DNA of 64,000 nucleotides from assembly GCA_037127315.1 (NCBI GenBank), contig JBBBDQ010001920.1, positions 248,001 to 312,000 on the forward strand. Reading direction: 5' to 3'. The DNA is from Ascarosepion bandense (taxonomy: Eukaryota > Mollusca > Cephalopoda > Sepiida > Sepiidae). The notes beneath the pieces are model-generated. The model did not search any database and was not told the origin of the DNA. It worked only from the letters and a program-made list of their open reading frames with translations. A program made the translations under genes and the position numbers. Below are positions 45,078 through 55,667 of the stretch, one piece after another (positions within the stretch are counted from its first letter, which is position 1; the number at the start of each line of letters is the position of its first letter).

Positions 45078-45640
45078 TTCTTTGAACATTTTTAATCAAT
45101 ACTCGTATTTGAGTAGATATTCTGTTTTTAATCAAGCAGTATATTTATTTCTACCAGCCTGATTATTTACGATAAAATTTGTTACGAAAATGTGTGTCAT
45201 TTGGCAGGATTTGAACCTGCGATCCCTATCAACATAGAGGAAGACCACTCAACCATGAATGATACTATAGTCTAAACCAAGTCAAATCAAGCCTATATAA
45301 CACAATTTTTGATTCTATGCAAATAACCCTCACTGCTTTGAAATGTATCGTAATGTCAACAAATGTAAACAGACAATGTTACGAAAAATACCAAAGATTA
45401 ATGAAATGGTTTAACAACCAACATATTGAAATTATTTGTTTGAGCATTATTTTTAATCGATGCTCCTATGTTGATAGGGGTTGCAGGTTTGAATCCTGCC
45501 GAATGACACACATTTTTGTAACAAAATTTATCAAAAATAATAAAACCAGTAGAAATAAATATGCTGTTTGATTAAAAGCAGAATATTTTCTCAAATACGA
45601 GTATCAATTAAAAATAATGTTCAAAAAATTATTTCAATAT
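45071..45640. repeat. Inverted pair of tRNA-like repeats, arms about 170 bp
   Basis: Left arm about 45071-45240, right arm about 45458-45640, similar over their length. Examples: GTGTGTCATTTGGCAGGATT left, AATCCTGCCGAATGACACAC right; ATACTCGTATTTGAG left, CTCAAATACGAGTAT right. Each arm carries a tRNA-like 3' half (GCAGGTTCAAATCCTGCC on the sense strand), and an A-box-like TGGTTGAGTGG lies just inside the left one. The spacer is about 215 bp. A transcript would fold into long dsRNA. Confidence 0.75.
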
Positions 45641-45680
45641 GTCGGTAGTTAAACTATTTTGTTAATCTTCGGAATTTTTC

Positions 45681-45715
<35 letters not shown>

Positions 45716-45775
45716 TCAATATGTCGGTAGTTAAACCATTTTGTTAATCTTCGGAATTTTTCTTAATATATATAT
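45625..45775. repeat. Tandem pair of ~87-bp units with (TA)n
   Basis: TTATTTCAATATGTCGGTAG … TCGGAATTTTTCTTAATATA occurs at about 45630 and 45713, each ending in (TA)n. An inverted relative lies in the spacer at about 45385-45440. Confidence 0.75.
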
Positions 45776-45778
45776 ATA

Positions 45779-46162
45779 TATGACTAAAAAAAGAGAGAAA
45801 TGGAAACACATTTCCATGGACAGACTTTATCAAGGTAAAAAAATGAAATAAATTTATTTGAAATAAAGTATCTATAAACAAAAAAAAAGTTGCTGGTTAC
45901 CTAAAAATTATAAAACACTCATAAATATTCATTAGGTCAACTGAAAAATAGATATTTAATTACGTCATTATGCATACTTGGAGAGAATTTTTTCATATTA
46001 AGTAGATTGTTTGGATTGTAATGTTATAATATGTTGAAATGATGGATTTAACCATTTTCTTTTAATTTTTGATATGTTTTTGCCTTGATAAAGTCTGTCA
46101 GTGGATGAAACAAGTTAGCTAAAACTAAATAGTTTTCCTCTTGTCTCTTTCTTTTCGTCATA
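45779..46162. mobile_element. Foldback/MITE-like element with long terminal inverted repeats
   Basis: The left end ATATGACTAAAAAAAGAGAG … GACAGACTTTATCAAGG is mirrored by the right end CCTTGATAAAGTCTGTCAGT … CTCTTTCTTTTCGTCATATG. The arms are imperfect, about 70-80 bp, around a ~230-bp AT-rich centre with no coding capacity. The TA-rich left flank prevents a clear target duplication. Confidence 0.65.
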
Positions 46163-46193
46163 TGTTTCCTCTCTCCAGATTATATTTGAGAAT

Positions 46194-46196
<3 letters not shown>

Positions 46197-46271
<75 letters not shown>

Positions 46272-46275
46272 CTCT
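46197..46275. repeat. (CA)n, (TA)n and T-run
   Basis: Adjacent simple repeats, followed by three TTTTTCTCTAATAA-type units up to about 46310. Confidence 0.92.
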
Positions 46276-46310
46276 AATATTTTTTCTCTAATAATTTTTT
46301 TTCTCTAATA

Positions 46311-46960
46311 ATTTTTAAACTGATAACTTCCTGTAATTGGCATTTAACTCACTTCTACCTAAAAGGTTTAATCAAATAAACTTAAATAAAAATTTTTAAA
46401 ATTTTATATTGAAACCCATTCCTTCTCACCTAAATACACCTCTTCAAACAGCCCAAAGTCTTAACTTTAAAAAGTAATTTAACTCATTTAGTTGTCTATC
46501 TTTATAAAATATGAACTCCTATTCCTCCCCTTCCCAAATATACCATTTCAACACCCTGTAATCCCGCGACTACCAGCTCTGTCCTTTTCCACTTTGTGAC
46601 CGTTGTTAACCAAAAACCCCTCCACACTCTAACTCAGGGCCTTTGCCATTTGGAAAAACAATGTTGCTGACATGACGTGATTTAGAGTCTCTATTAGAAT
46701 TTTGAAAATTTTCTATAATTTATATTGGCTCTGTATTCTTAATACATTGAGCTCTCTGCCTGCATCAGTTTTTAATATTAAAAATTTTTAATATTGATTA
46801 GGATCAGGTTCTTGGAATTTACCTTCCTACTCTTCCACTTCGGATTAAAGAAAAAAAAATATATATATATATCAAAATGAATAAGGAATAAAGAAAATAT
46901 TTACAACTTTCAAAATATTAATTTAAAACAGTGCTCAATATAAAAATAGTGCTATGAATA
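46311..46960. other. Unassigned
   Basis: Includes a GC-richer patch 46540-46690 without recognisable motifs. Confidence 0.4.
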
Positions 46961-46964
46961 TTTA

Positions 46965-47230
46965 TTATAAATTATAGTTTAGAACATGTACAAACTACAA
47001 TAATAAACATTATTACCATCATTACTAACTACCTAATAAGACCATTGTTCTTTCAATGTCGAAACAAAATGTACACTTTTGTAGTAGATTGCAGTTTGTA
47101 CATGTTCTAAGGTATAATTTATAATATATATATATATTGTATTGAGACAACAGATGATTATTTAAACATATATTGTTAGATATCAAAGACAATGAATGTC
47201 TATTATGTTTAATCCTGAGCCATTCTAAAC
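46965..47230. repeat. Small inverted repeat plus a sequence shared with 20.2 kb
   Basis: TTATAGTTTAGAACATGTAC (about 46972) is answered by GTACATGTTCTAAGGTATAA (about 47097). Bases 47166-47230 (AATGAATGTCTATTATGTTT) repeat, inverted, the segment at 20208-20262. Confidence 0.65.
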
Positions 47231-47550
47231 ATTGAATTTTAGTTTTAATTTCTGCTGAAAATAAAGACAAAATTGTTCAACAATTTGATATTTTTTTATT
47301 ATGTTGGCCCTTGGTTTAAGCTTTTGACTCTCATGAGCCATCCTCAGAGTGATTGTATGGACATTAACGCAGATAGTTACCATCAAAGGAGATATTCTTT
47401 TATGTTGATATAGAAGATTGCAATGATAAGTCACAGAATGGCAGAGATAGGTTGTAAATTTGTGATGCAGTTTTATGACATCATACCACATAAGAGACAG
47501 AAATACTAACAACAGAACCATATGTTTAGATGCAATGTAGTGATTTGTGA
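47231..47550. other. Unassigned
   Basis: A minus-strand frame of about 98 codons (47225-47521) shows no recognisable domain. Confidence 0.4.
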
Positions 47551-47640
47551 TTTTTTTTTTTTGTTAATCATATCACCCCAAGCAAGACGATAACACTACT
47601 GATGCGCAGGGGGCTACATAAGAGTAAAAAGATTGGAAAA
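47551..47640 (-). repeat. CR1-type LINE tail
   Basis: T-run, AATCATATCACCCCAAGCAA, GATGCGCAGGGGGCTACATA. Only the 3' terminus remains, fused to the array that follows. Confidence 0.75.
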
Positions 47641-47985
47641 GAGAAAGCCGGAAACCACATCCTAACCAGGAAACAAGGGATGAGCCTCTTCACCTGTACA
47701 ATAGATGTGGGTGGAGTGTGAACCGGGCGATAGTTTAGTCTATCTACTCCAATTGAAAAAAAATAAGGAAAAGAGTGAAAAGATTGGAAAAGAGAAAACC
47801 GGAAACCGTATCCTAAACAGGAAACAAGGGATGAGCCTCTTCACCTGTTCAATAGATGAGGGTGGAGTGTGAACCGGGCGATAGTTTAGTCTATCTACTC
47901 CAATTGAAAAAATTAAAGAAAAGAGTGAAAAGATTGGAAAAGAGAAAACCGGAAACTGTATCCTAAACAGGAAACAAGGGATAGT
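47631..47985. repeat. 150-bp tandem repeat, 2.4 units
   Basis: GATTGGAAAAGAGAAA starts units at 47631, 47782 and 47932. Each has GGAAACAAGGGATGAGCCTC, GGTGGAGTGTGAACCGGGCG and TCTATCTACTCCAATTG. One unit-like piece lies at 9467-9536 on the other strand. Confidence 0.9.
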
Positions 47986-48529
47986 TTGAAATGTAATTTT
48001 ATTGAATGGGGGTTGATTTGTTTAAATGTAGATGGCCTCCAATACGTGTATGTGTGAGGATTGCTATGTTATCAACTAATATCTTTCTAATATTACGTAC
48101 ATGGCTATGTTTTTCAAAGAAATGTTATTTAATAGAACTAATGTCAGAAAGTTGACAGGTAAGTCTACAGGAGATTGCGGTTGTAGTAAAATCAACAAAT
48201 ATAGTGGGTTTACTATTAGTATTGGAGATACAATCTCTTTTGGACATGTAAATTGATACACTATATTGTTTTTTTTTTGTAGAGGATTTAGTCATATGAT
48301 TGTAGCATTATTAGGGACTATCAGGTCAATTGTTTTAAATTTTTTATCATATATGATGAGATAATTTGTTTATTGTTATTAATAGGTTTAACATTTCTAC
48401 CTATTATGTTTTTGAATGTTGTTTCATCATGTTTGTAATTATGATGCATTTAGTTGCAATAGTATAACTGAATACTGTTATCTTTATTTTGATGTACACT
48501 GTTAATATCAATAATAATAGTGTATCTAA
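47986..48529. other. Unassigned
   Basis: No recognised feature. Confidence 0.45.
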
Positions 48530-49281
48530 ACTTATTTATAAATGAAACTTTGTGTGTGTGTGTGTGCATGTGTATGTGCGTGTGTGTGTGTGTCTGTGTG
48601 TGTGTGTGTCCATTACTTATAGACTCTGAAACGGCTGAACCGATTTTTTTGAAAAAAAAAATTGTACTATAAGCGTCTGCAAGTGTTCTTAGCTAGATTT
48701 TGTGTCGAGTACCTTCGATAAATATCGAAAATCGATAATCGAAAAAATCGGGTTATAGAAGAAGTGGTCTGATTTTAAGCAAATTTGATACACTCATAGA
48801 CAAAGACATAATAAACGATATTCAGAAGTTTCAAGGTTACAGTTCTTACAATAGTGCAGAAATTCGATAATATATATATATATATATATAAAAGGCAAGA
48901 TGTTTGTGTGTGTGTGTTTATCTGCCTGTATGTCTGTATTTTTTTCAGCCCTTTTATTTTAGTTTTTGTTTCAGGTTTGGCTCTAAGTAGGTATAATTGT
49001 AGTTCTTAGTCTCAGCCATGATACCATTTACTCAGAGGACTTATTTAGCCTTCAAAATTTGGTTTATGACAAAAAAAACTTATTTGATATCGATAACAGG
49101 AAATCAAAATTTGAGTAACATCCATTCATTTTTCTTTCAGTCTACGGTTTCGCTTTAACTGGAAACACGTATTACTTTTTAGTCTTTTGTGCCAACGTCC
49201 AAAGTTTCTGAACTCCAGGACCGTGGATTAGTTTTAAGCTTTCATTACACGCAAGCAGCACCGGGTTATACTGCTAGTGTC
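48530..49281 (+). mobile_element. Non-autonomous Helitron-like element
   Basis: Begins near ACTTATTTATAAATG with a (TG)n stretch, then CGGCTGAACCGATTTTTTTG, CGAAAATCGATAATCGAAAA, a central (TA)n joined to AAAAGGCAAGATGTTTGTGT, and the second half to CACCGGGTTATACTGCTAGT. The terminal CTAGT after a GC-rich segment fits a Helitron 3' end. No target duplication is seen, as expected. The internal (TA)n/AAAAGGCAAG junction looks like the start of a second element, so it may be a fused pair. Confidence 0.75.
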
Positions 49282-49287
49282 TATATA

Positions 49288-49652
49288 TTTCAAGATATGA
49301 TTGCCCAAGTGTGTATCATGTATGACACTTAACTGACTGACTGAATATAACAGTAGGAAACATGATTAAAATTTATACTGGGCATAAAGTGGGGGATTAG
49401 TTTTCTATTGTTATGAAGTAATAAACTGATTTCCCACTAATTATACTTAATATAATAATGTAATATAATCTATGTCTTCTCCCTCCAGCTATGAGTTAAA
49501 TGGCAGGACAGATTGGGTTCTATAGCCTTGGTTGGCAACCAGTCTACCTCAGAAATTAATGGCAACCTACTGTGTGATAATCTTCTACCCAGTCAGCCAT
49601 GTCTGTTTCAAGACATGATTGCCCAAAGTGTATCATGTATAGCACTTATTAA
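49288..49652 (+). repeat. SINE tail, palindromic linker and second SINE body
   Basis: 49288-49345 is a SINE terminus (CAAGATATGATTGCCCAAG … ACTTAACTGACTGACTGAAT). 49384-49443 is a small palindrome (ATAAAGTGGGGGATTAG … ACTGATTTCCCACTAA). 49470-49647 is SINE 3'-body again (CCTCCAGCTATGAGTTAAAT to GTATCATGTATAGCACTT). The same order, reversed, is present at 51785-52050, so the trio moved or duplicated as a unit. Confidence 0.75.
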
Positions 49653-49895
49653 TACCTTTCCCAAGAGTACCAGTGCTTAAGTGAATGCAGGATATTCAAT
49701 AGGAATTTGAACTTGGCTCACCGATTTCTCTTTCCAAGCCAATATCCACTACACCACAATGCACATCCATCACTAAATGCTTACAGCACCTGGTATTCCC
49801 AAGCGGTCACCCATCTAAGTTCTGACCAGGCTCAACATTGCTTAACTTTGGTGATCGAGTGAGAACTGGTGTATTCAACGTGATAGGCCATAAGC
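49648..49895 (-). mobile_element. Composite 5S + tRNA SINE
   Basis: On the minus strand: a 5S-like block (CTTATGGCCTATCACGTTGA, CGATCACCAAAGTTAAGCAA, TGGGTGACCGCTTGGGAATA, AGGTGCTGTAAGC), ~10 nt linker, tRNA-like head (TGTGCATTGTGGTGTAGTGG, GTTCAAATTCC) and body to GCACTGGTACTCTTGGGAAA. The order and the body variant match 28209-28545. The copy stops at ATTAAT where the preceding SINE ends. Confidence 0.87.
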
Positions 49896-50435
49896 CCTAT
49901 ATAGATGTAGACAGAAAAAAAGCAGATGTTGATAAGTTACTGAAAGACACAAAGTACTTCCCGGGACCCTCAAACTGGCTTCCCCCACAGTTTGCAGGTA
50001 GTGGAGGTAGAATGCACTAGCACTGATTCAAACAGTTTCATCTACCAAATTTCACTCACAAGATTTGGTTTAACATGTGCCAAACTATGGGATCATCTTC
50101 TTAATCACTGACTAATTAAACATGGTGAAATTTGAAACCTATGTCCCAGGGTAATGATACTTTGTAACAACTTATATATTCTCATGTAAACATCTAAAAA
50201 AAATTAATGAGTCAATTATTATTATTATTTAAAAAAATTCTGTTTGAACAGCATTTGTTTTAATCATAATAATTACATGCTGGGTCATAATGAATGATCT
50301 TAGCAGTGGCAGCATTGGGGTGGCTGGCACTCCTGGGTTCTTAAAAACATTATTTTAAAAGATTTTTAACAAGGAGAAATACTGAAAATGTAGAATGATG
50401 AGTTTATTACAATATAAAAACTAAAGAAAACATTT
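49896..50435. other. Unassigned
   Basis: AT-rich; no gene recognised. Confidence 0.45.
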
Positions 50436-50965
50436 CTTCTTCTTCTTATATATGCTGTGTCACTTTAAGATGTAGGCGATCATGGTCCTCCCCATCTTCT
50501 TGACCCTTGTAGCTCTTAATATATTTTGTTTTGTTATTTCTCCCAAATCCTGCTCTACCACTCACTTGCTTAAGCCCATCAAGTATATCATGCAGTTTTA
50601 CCCTGTCTCTCTTTCCCTCTATCAATCCTGTGAGTATTAGATTTTCCAAGCCCTCCTTCTTCATTATGTGTCCCAGAAACTTCAACTGTCTTTTCCTGAT
50701 GTTAAGTATAAATTTCCTTTCGTTTCCATCCTCTCCAAAACCTTGTCATTACTTGTACATTCAGCCCATAGGATTCTCAGCATCTTTTTGTATAACCACA
50801 CCTGTCTTGCTTCGAGTTTTTCTTTCATCTTTGATGAGATTGTCCATCATTTGTTGCCATATAGGAAGATAGTACAATCTTCTTTGTTTCCAACAAAATT
50901 TCTTGTCTCTTAATACTCTGCTTAGCTTTTCTAATGCATCCTAAGCCCTCTCTATACACCTTTAG
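50436..50965 (-). pseudogene. RTE-clade LINE C-terminal region
   Basis: The minus strand begins (downstream side) with a (CTT)-type complement of the RTE tail at 50436-50450. Coding reads MKFLGHIMKKEGLENLILTG + LIEGKRDR, and further upstream, in shifted frames, KKEIYT*HQEKTVEVSG and SYMATNDGQSH-like pieces. Related to 42110, 54.4 kb and 31.6 kb. Stops and frameshifts throughout. Confidence 0.8.
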
Positions 50966-50971
50966 ATCTCA

Positions 50972-51140
50972 GTATAGCACTGTTTTTCTAGCTTTGAGAT
51001 CTGCAAATTTTTTTATGGAAATTTTTCCACGTATCTTCTTTATAAGATTGTTTTCTATTGACAAAATAGCCAAAGAATTTAATCTGTCTTGAGTCATGGA
51101 TGGCCATAAGTATGTTTTCATAAGCTTTAAAAGATCCGAG
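50972..51140 (-). pseudogene. hAT transposase C-terminal (dimerisation) fragment
   Basis: The minus strand encodes LLKLMKTYLWPSMTQDRLNS + LAILSIENNL, then KISIKKFADLKARK. The pattern K..LRS.M.Q.RLN.LALLSIE…FA..KARK is the C-terminal end of hAT-family transposases, part of the dimerisation domain. The frame stays open upstream to about 51391, but that part has no similarity I recognise and may be foreign. No DDE motifs remain. Confidence 0.7.
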
Positions 51141-51784
51141 ACATAGCGGCATAATGGCGCCCTCGGCCTTGATGGTGCCCTGGGGAAGTACCCGAGTTGC
51201 CAGGATTTTGAGTCGACCATGGAACTAGAGCAAGTTAAGGATGTGATTTTTGTTGTTTCCGATTCATTAAAAAAAGGGAAAAAAGTTCTATGCAGGATAT
51301 AGGATGTGCTTGTTAGAACTATTTTTAGGATTTCCTGGGGAGATGGTGCAGACCCACCCACAATAGAAACAGTTTTATTTTTAAATGCCATTTTTTTCTT
51401 ATTTTACAGCTCCTGGTCTTTGCATTTGCTTAGTTTTTCAAGAGACTTCACAGTGATGTTTTGTTACTGAATTGTCACGTCAATCATTGTGCTAACTTTT
51501 TATTTACTGTCTTTGATATTAATGCCTGGGCAATTTGCTTGCATTGTTCGGTCTGTTGATAGAAAATCCCCGAGGATTGTAACATCTGTTTCCTCAACTA
51601 CAGATTCTGAATAATGTTTTCACCAGTTTGCAGCTGTTTATTTTACCCCATGTTGAAGACAGATCATCCAATGCAGATATTGAGCTACCCTGTCATTGCA
51701 CATGAGTATAAAGCATCCAGAGATAAACTAATGAACAGTTTCAATGAATTGAAAAAAACCTGACATTTTGGGTCCATATTATTA
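51141..51784. other. Unassigned
   Basis: Open minus-strand frame up to 51391 without known domain; the remainder is AT-rich. Confidence 0.4.
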
Positions 51785-52044
51785 TGCAGTCAGTTAAGTG
51801 ACATACGTGAAACACGCCTGGGCAATCATGTCTCGAAAGAGACATGACTGACTGGGCAGAAGATTATCCCGCAGTAGGTTGCCATGGCTAGAGGAGGAAG
51901 AGATGTATTATATTAATAAGTAGTAATTAGTGGGGGATCAGTTTATTACCTAATAACAATAGAAAACCGATCCCCCACTTTATGTCCAGTACAAATTTTC
52001 AATATATTTCTAACTGTTATGACTAATGTTTCTAACTATTATAT
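51785..52044 (-). repeat. SINE piece, palindromic linker, reversed trio
   Basis: 51785-51893 is SINE tail (TCGAAAGAGACATGACTGAC, GATTATCCCGCAGTAGGTTG). 51924-51983 is the palindrome (AATTAGTGGGGGATCAGTT … AACCGATCCCCCACTTTAT). 51998-52044 is the linker leading into the next SINE tail. This mirrors 49288-49652. Confidence 0.78.
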
Positions 52045-52289
52045 TCAGTCAGTCAGTTATGTGTCATACGTGAAACACGCTTGGGCGATCATGTCTCAAA
52101 AGAGACATGACTGACTGGGCAAAAGATTATCCTGCAGTAGGTTGCCATTGCTTTCTACATTAGAGTGGTTGCTAGCCAAGGCTATAGAACACAATCTGTC
52201 CTGCTATTTAACCCATAACTGGATTAATACTTTTCCCAAGGGTATTTGTGCGTAAGTGAATGCAATGGATTCAGCTGGAATTCGAACTC
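52045..52289 (-). repeat. tRNA-derived SINE without head (left arm of inverted pair)
   Basis: Terminus CAGTCAGTTATGTGTCATAC, hairpin ATGTCTCAAAAGAGACATGA, body and the B-box complement GAATTCGAACTCG. The tRNA 5' half is missing. Confidence 0.85.
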
Positions 52290-52603
52290 GCTCTGGATGT
52301 ATGCTGTAGTGCAATGGATATTGGCTCGGAACGACAAATCAGGGTGTCGAGTTCGAATTCCAGTTGAATTCCTTGCATTCACTTATGCGCAAATACCCTT
52401 GGAAAAGGTATTAATCCACCTCTTTCCTCTAGTTATGGGTTAAATAACAGGACAGATTGGGTTTTTTTAGCCTTGGCTGGCAACCAGTCTACCGCAGAAA
52501 GCAATGGCAACCTACTGCGGGATAATTTTCTGCCCAATCAGTCATGTCTCTTTTGAGACATGATCGCCCAAGCGTGTATCACATATTTAACTGACTAATT
52601 ATT
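52280..52603 (+). repeat. tRNA-derived SINE, full length (right arm of inverted pair)
   Basis: Head GGATGTATGCTGTAGTGCAA, B box GAGTTCGAATTCC, body CCTCTAGTTATGGGTTAAAT, 3' part TGGCAACCAGTCTACCGCAG, hairpin CATGTCTCTTTTGAGACATG and terminus GCGTGTATCACATATTTAACTG. Same full structure as 13916-14222. Confidence 0.9.
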
Positions 52604-52754
52604 ATGCAAGATACACACTTGGTTGTGGCATCTAAGCAGGCTCTGGTACTGTGCAGCAAGAATAAACCCATCACTGCCATTTTTAAGTCCTGAGCTCCTT
52701 AGCCACTGATTATTATTATTATTCTTATTATTTTTATGTAATTATCATCATAAT
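52604..52754. other. Unassigned with short (ATT)n
   Basis: ATTATTATTATT run near 52709. Confidence 0.5.
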
Positions 52755-53052
52755 ATGATTTCTGCTTTGGTCGCACTACCTAACAAGTCAGCGGAAAGAC
52801 TTAAGGCAGGTCGTGGTGTGCTGTTATGGGTCCATTTCACGTTTTTTACTATCTCTCATAACATCCCTAGCATTACAGGGACAAATTTCTGCTTAGTGTG
52901 TGGGCTTTACTTAACAAGACAATTTTTTATAAATATCTTAAGATGGACTTTCCAGGGATATTTTCAATATATTGTTTTGTTCCATTTTTTTATCATTCCA
53001 AGTGCACCTACTATCACTGGCGTGATTCTTGTTTTCAATTTCCACAGTTTTC

Positions 53053-53084
<32 letters not shown>

Positions 53085-53375
53085 TTCAATTTCTGTGATG
53101 GTTATACTCCCAACCAAGTCTCTGGGAAGACCTAAGGCAGGTCGTTGTGTGTTGTTATGGTACATATCATGATTAGTGATATTTTAACTCCCACAACATC
53201 CCTAGCGTTACATAGACAAAATTCTTCTTAGTGTGTGCACTGGTCTTATCAAGACAATTTTTTTGTATTTTAATTAAGCTTAGATTTTCAGGGATTTTTC
53301 AATGTGATGATGTTTATCATTTTTATAATTCCATGCACATTTACGATGACTAGTATTATTATTATTATCATTATT
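52755..53375 (+). repeat. Direct duplication of a ~330-bp (TTA)n-tailed repeat
   Basis: Two copies, about 52762-53085 and 53098-53375. Both have GACTTAAGGCAGGTCGT-like, AACATCCCTAGC, TTCTTAGTGTGTG and AGACAATTTTTT words in order, and each ends in (TTA)n/(ATT)n. This suggests an unclassified retroposon with an ATT-type tail. The ~126-codon frame has no domain. Confidence 0.75.
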
Positions 53376-53699
53376 TGGGTGTACAAAAAGCACAGAGGCT
53401 TATAAAATTAATACCTTGTATATAAAAACTAGCAAAATGATACATATCAATAAAATTGGAGTAACCTGATGACTCTCCTCTAAACTTAGTGCTGTCGTCA
53501 TTAACAACTATATAGCATCTTTACAATGCAGGTCTGTCAGTAAATGAGACAGTCAAATGTAAGAATTATATATTGGGAATGGTTTGGTAGTCGTGTGTAA
53601 GCATGCTGTGGTCTCATGCACTAAAAATAATCTCTTCAGTCTTACCCTGTCTGTTTTTAAAGAAAACTTTCATCAAAGAGGAATTGCTGCCTAATTACA
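53376..53699. other. Unassigned
   Basis: No recognised feature. Confidence 0.4.
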
Positions 53700-54860
53700 G
53701 TTTTTATGATTAGGATGCTCTCCGAAAGGGCAAGACAAATGAAGGACTTATATCTGTGCTTTATTGATTATGCGAAGGCGTTCAACAAAATACGCCACAA
53801 AGAACTGATGGAGATGCTCAGCAGCCTCTACATATTTGGGAAAAACATTAGGGTAATGAGAATGTCTACTGGCAGCAAACTGCCTGCATACAAACAGGTA
53901 ACAAATTCAGCAGATATACAAAGATGAAAAGGAGTGTAAGACAGGGATGTGCATTTTTACCAGATCTATTTAACTTGTACAGTGAGAATATTTTGTGAAC
54001 CTTAGATGTTATGCCAGGATTTGTCAATCACACAATCTGAACAACATAAGATACACAGATGACACAGTGTTGATTGCAGTCACGGAAAGAAAACTGCAGG
54101 ACCTCCTGCAGAAAATAGCTGAAGAGAGTGACAAGAAGGGACTACAAATAAACTGCAAGAAAACCAAATGCATGGTCATCAGCCAAAAGAGCAGCCCAAA
54201 GTGCCAAATACAGGTGAGGGACTCTAAAATCAAGCAGGTACAAAAATTTAAATATCTGGGAAGTGTTCTAACTGCAGACAGAAAGTGTGCCACAGAGATC
54301 CAAAGGCGAATTGGCATGGTGAAGGATGCATAGTAGAGTATTAAGACACAGGAAACTTTCACTAAAAACAAAGAAAAGAGTACTGGATTGTTATGTGATG
54401 ACAGTTTTTTAATATGGCAGTGAATGTTGGACAATATCAACAAAGATGAAGGAAAAACTTGAAGCAGCTGAAATAGGGTTCTGCAGAAGGATGCTGCGGA
54501 TATTGTGGACCGAGCATGTGAGCAATGATGAAGTTTTAGAAATGATGGAAACAAAAAGGAAATTAATATTGAGCATCAGGAAGAGACAACTGAAGTTCTT
54601 ATGACATGAAATGAGGAAGGAGAGCTTGGAAAATCTGATACTAACAGGCTGGATAGAAGGAAAAAGAGCCAGAGGAAAACAGCGAATAACATATTTGAAG
54701 GGCCTGAGCAGGTGAATGACAAAATGAGGGCTGCATAGTGTAACAGGAAAAGTGTGCTAAGAGCCACCAGGGATAGGGAGACGTGGAAGGCCATGATCGC
54801 CAACGTCCTGAAAAGACAAGGCACATAGAAGAAGAAGAAGAAGAAGAAGAAGACCTGGTA
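53700..54860 (+). pseudogene. RTE-clade LINE, RT and C-terminal region, broken
   Basis: Best RTE copy of the window. Frame 1 (53706-53927) has LSERARQMKDLYLCFIDYAK + AFNKIRHKEL with the first catalytic Asp, then drifts. VRQGCAFLPDLFNLYSENIL follows in another frame. From 53995: NNIRYTDDTVLIAV (catalytic motif as YTDD, 54052-54063), ADRKCATEIQRRIGMVKDA. After a frameshift: YGSECWTIS, RRMLRILWTEHVSNDEVLE, RKLILSIRKRQLKF, a TGA, then MRKESLENLILTGWIEGKR. The 3' end is GGAAGGCCATGATCGCC … AGAAGAAGAAG, a (GAA)n tail. The BovB-like C-terminus supports RTE. The endonuclease is missing. Confidence 0.88.
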
Positions 54861-54944
54861 TCCAACAAGGAATGTAATGCTATAAAATTCAGGAAAAATT
54901 ATGTTTTCAGACATATATATATATATATATATATACTTATTTAT

Positions 54945-54959
54945 AAATGGAACTTTGTC

Positions 54960-54990
<31 letters not shown>

Positions 54991-55667
54991 GTATCCATTA
55001 CCTATAGACTCTGAATCGGCTGACCCGATTTTCTTGAAAATTTACACAGTTGTACTATAAGTGTCTGCGAGTGTTCTTAGCTAGATTTTGTGTCGAGGTA
55101 CCCCCGATAAATATTGAAAATCGATAATCGAAAAAATCGGGTTATAGAAGTAGTGGTCTGATTTTAAGCAAATTTGATACACTCATAGACAAAGACATAA
55201 GAAATGATATTCAGAAGTTTCAAGGTTGCAGTTCTTATAATAGTGCAGAACATCGATAATATATATATATATATAAAAGGCAAGATGTTTGTGTGTCTGT
55301 GTGTCTGTTTATCTGTCTGTATGTCTGTATTTTTTAAGCCCTTTTATTTTACTTTTTGCTTCGGGTTTGGCTCTAAGTAGGTATAATTGTAGTTCTTAGT
55401 CTCAGCCATGATACCATTTACTCAGAGGACTTATTTAGCCTTCAAAATTTGGTTTATGACAAAAAAAACTTATTTAATATCAATAACAGGAAATCAAAAT
55501 TTGACTTACATCCATTCATTTTTCTTTCAGTCTACGGTTTCACTTTAACTGGAAACAACTATTGCTTTTTAGTCTTTCATGCCAACGTCCTAAGTGTCTG
55601 AGCTCCAGAACCATGGATTAGTTTTAAAGCTTTCATTACACCCGAGCAATGCCATGCTATACTGCTA

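Noticed and set aside
54576..54998. Minus-strand 140-codon frame near 54.6-55.0 kb
   Set aside because: Antisense to the RTE coding region, (GAA)n and (TA)n; no independent domain.
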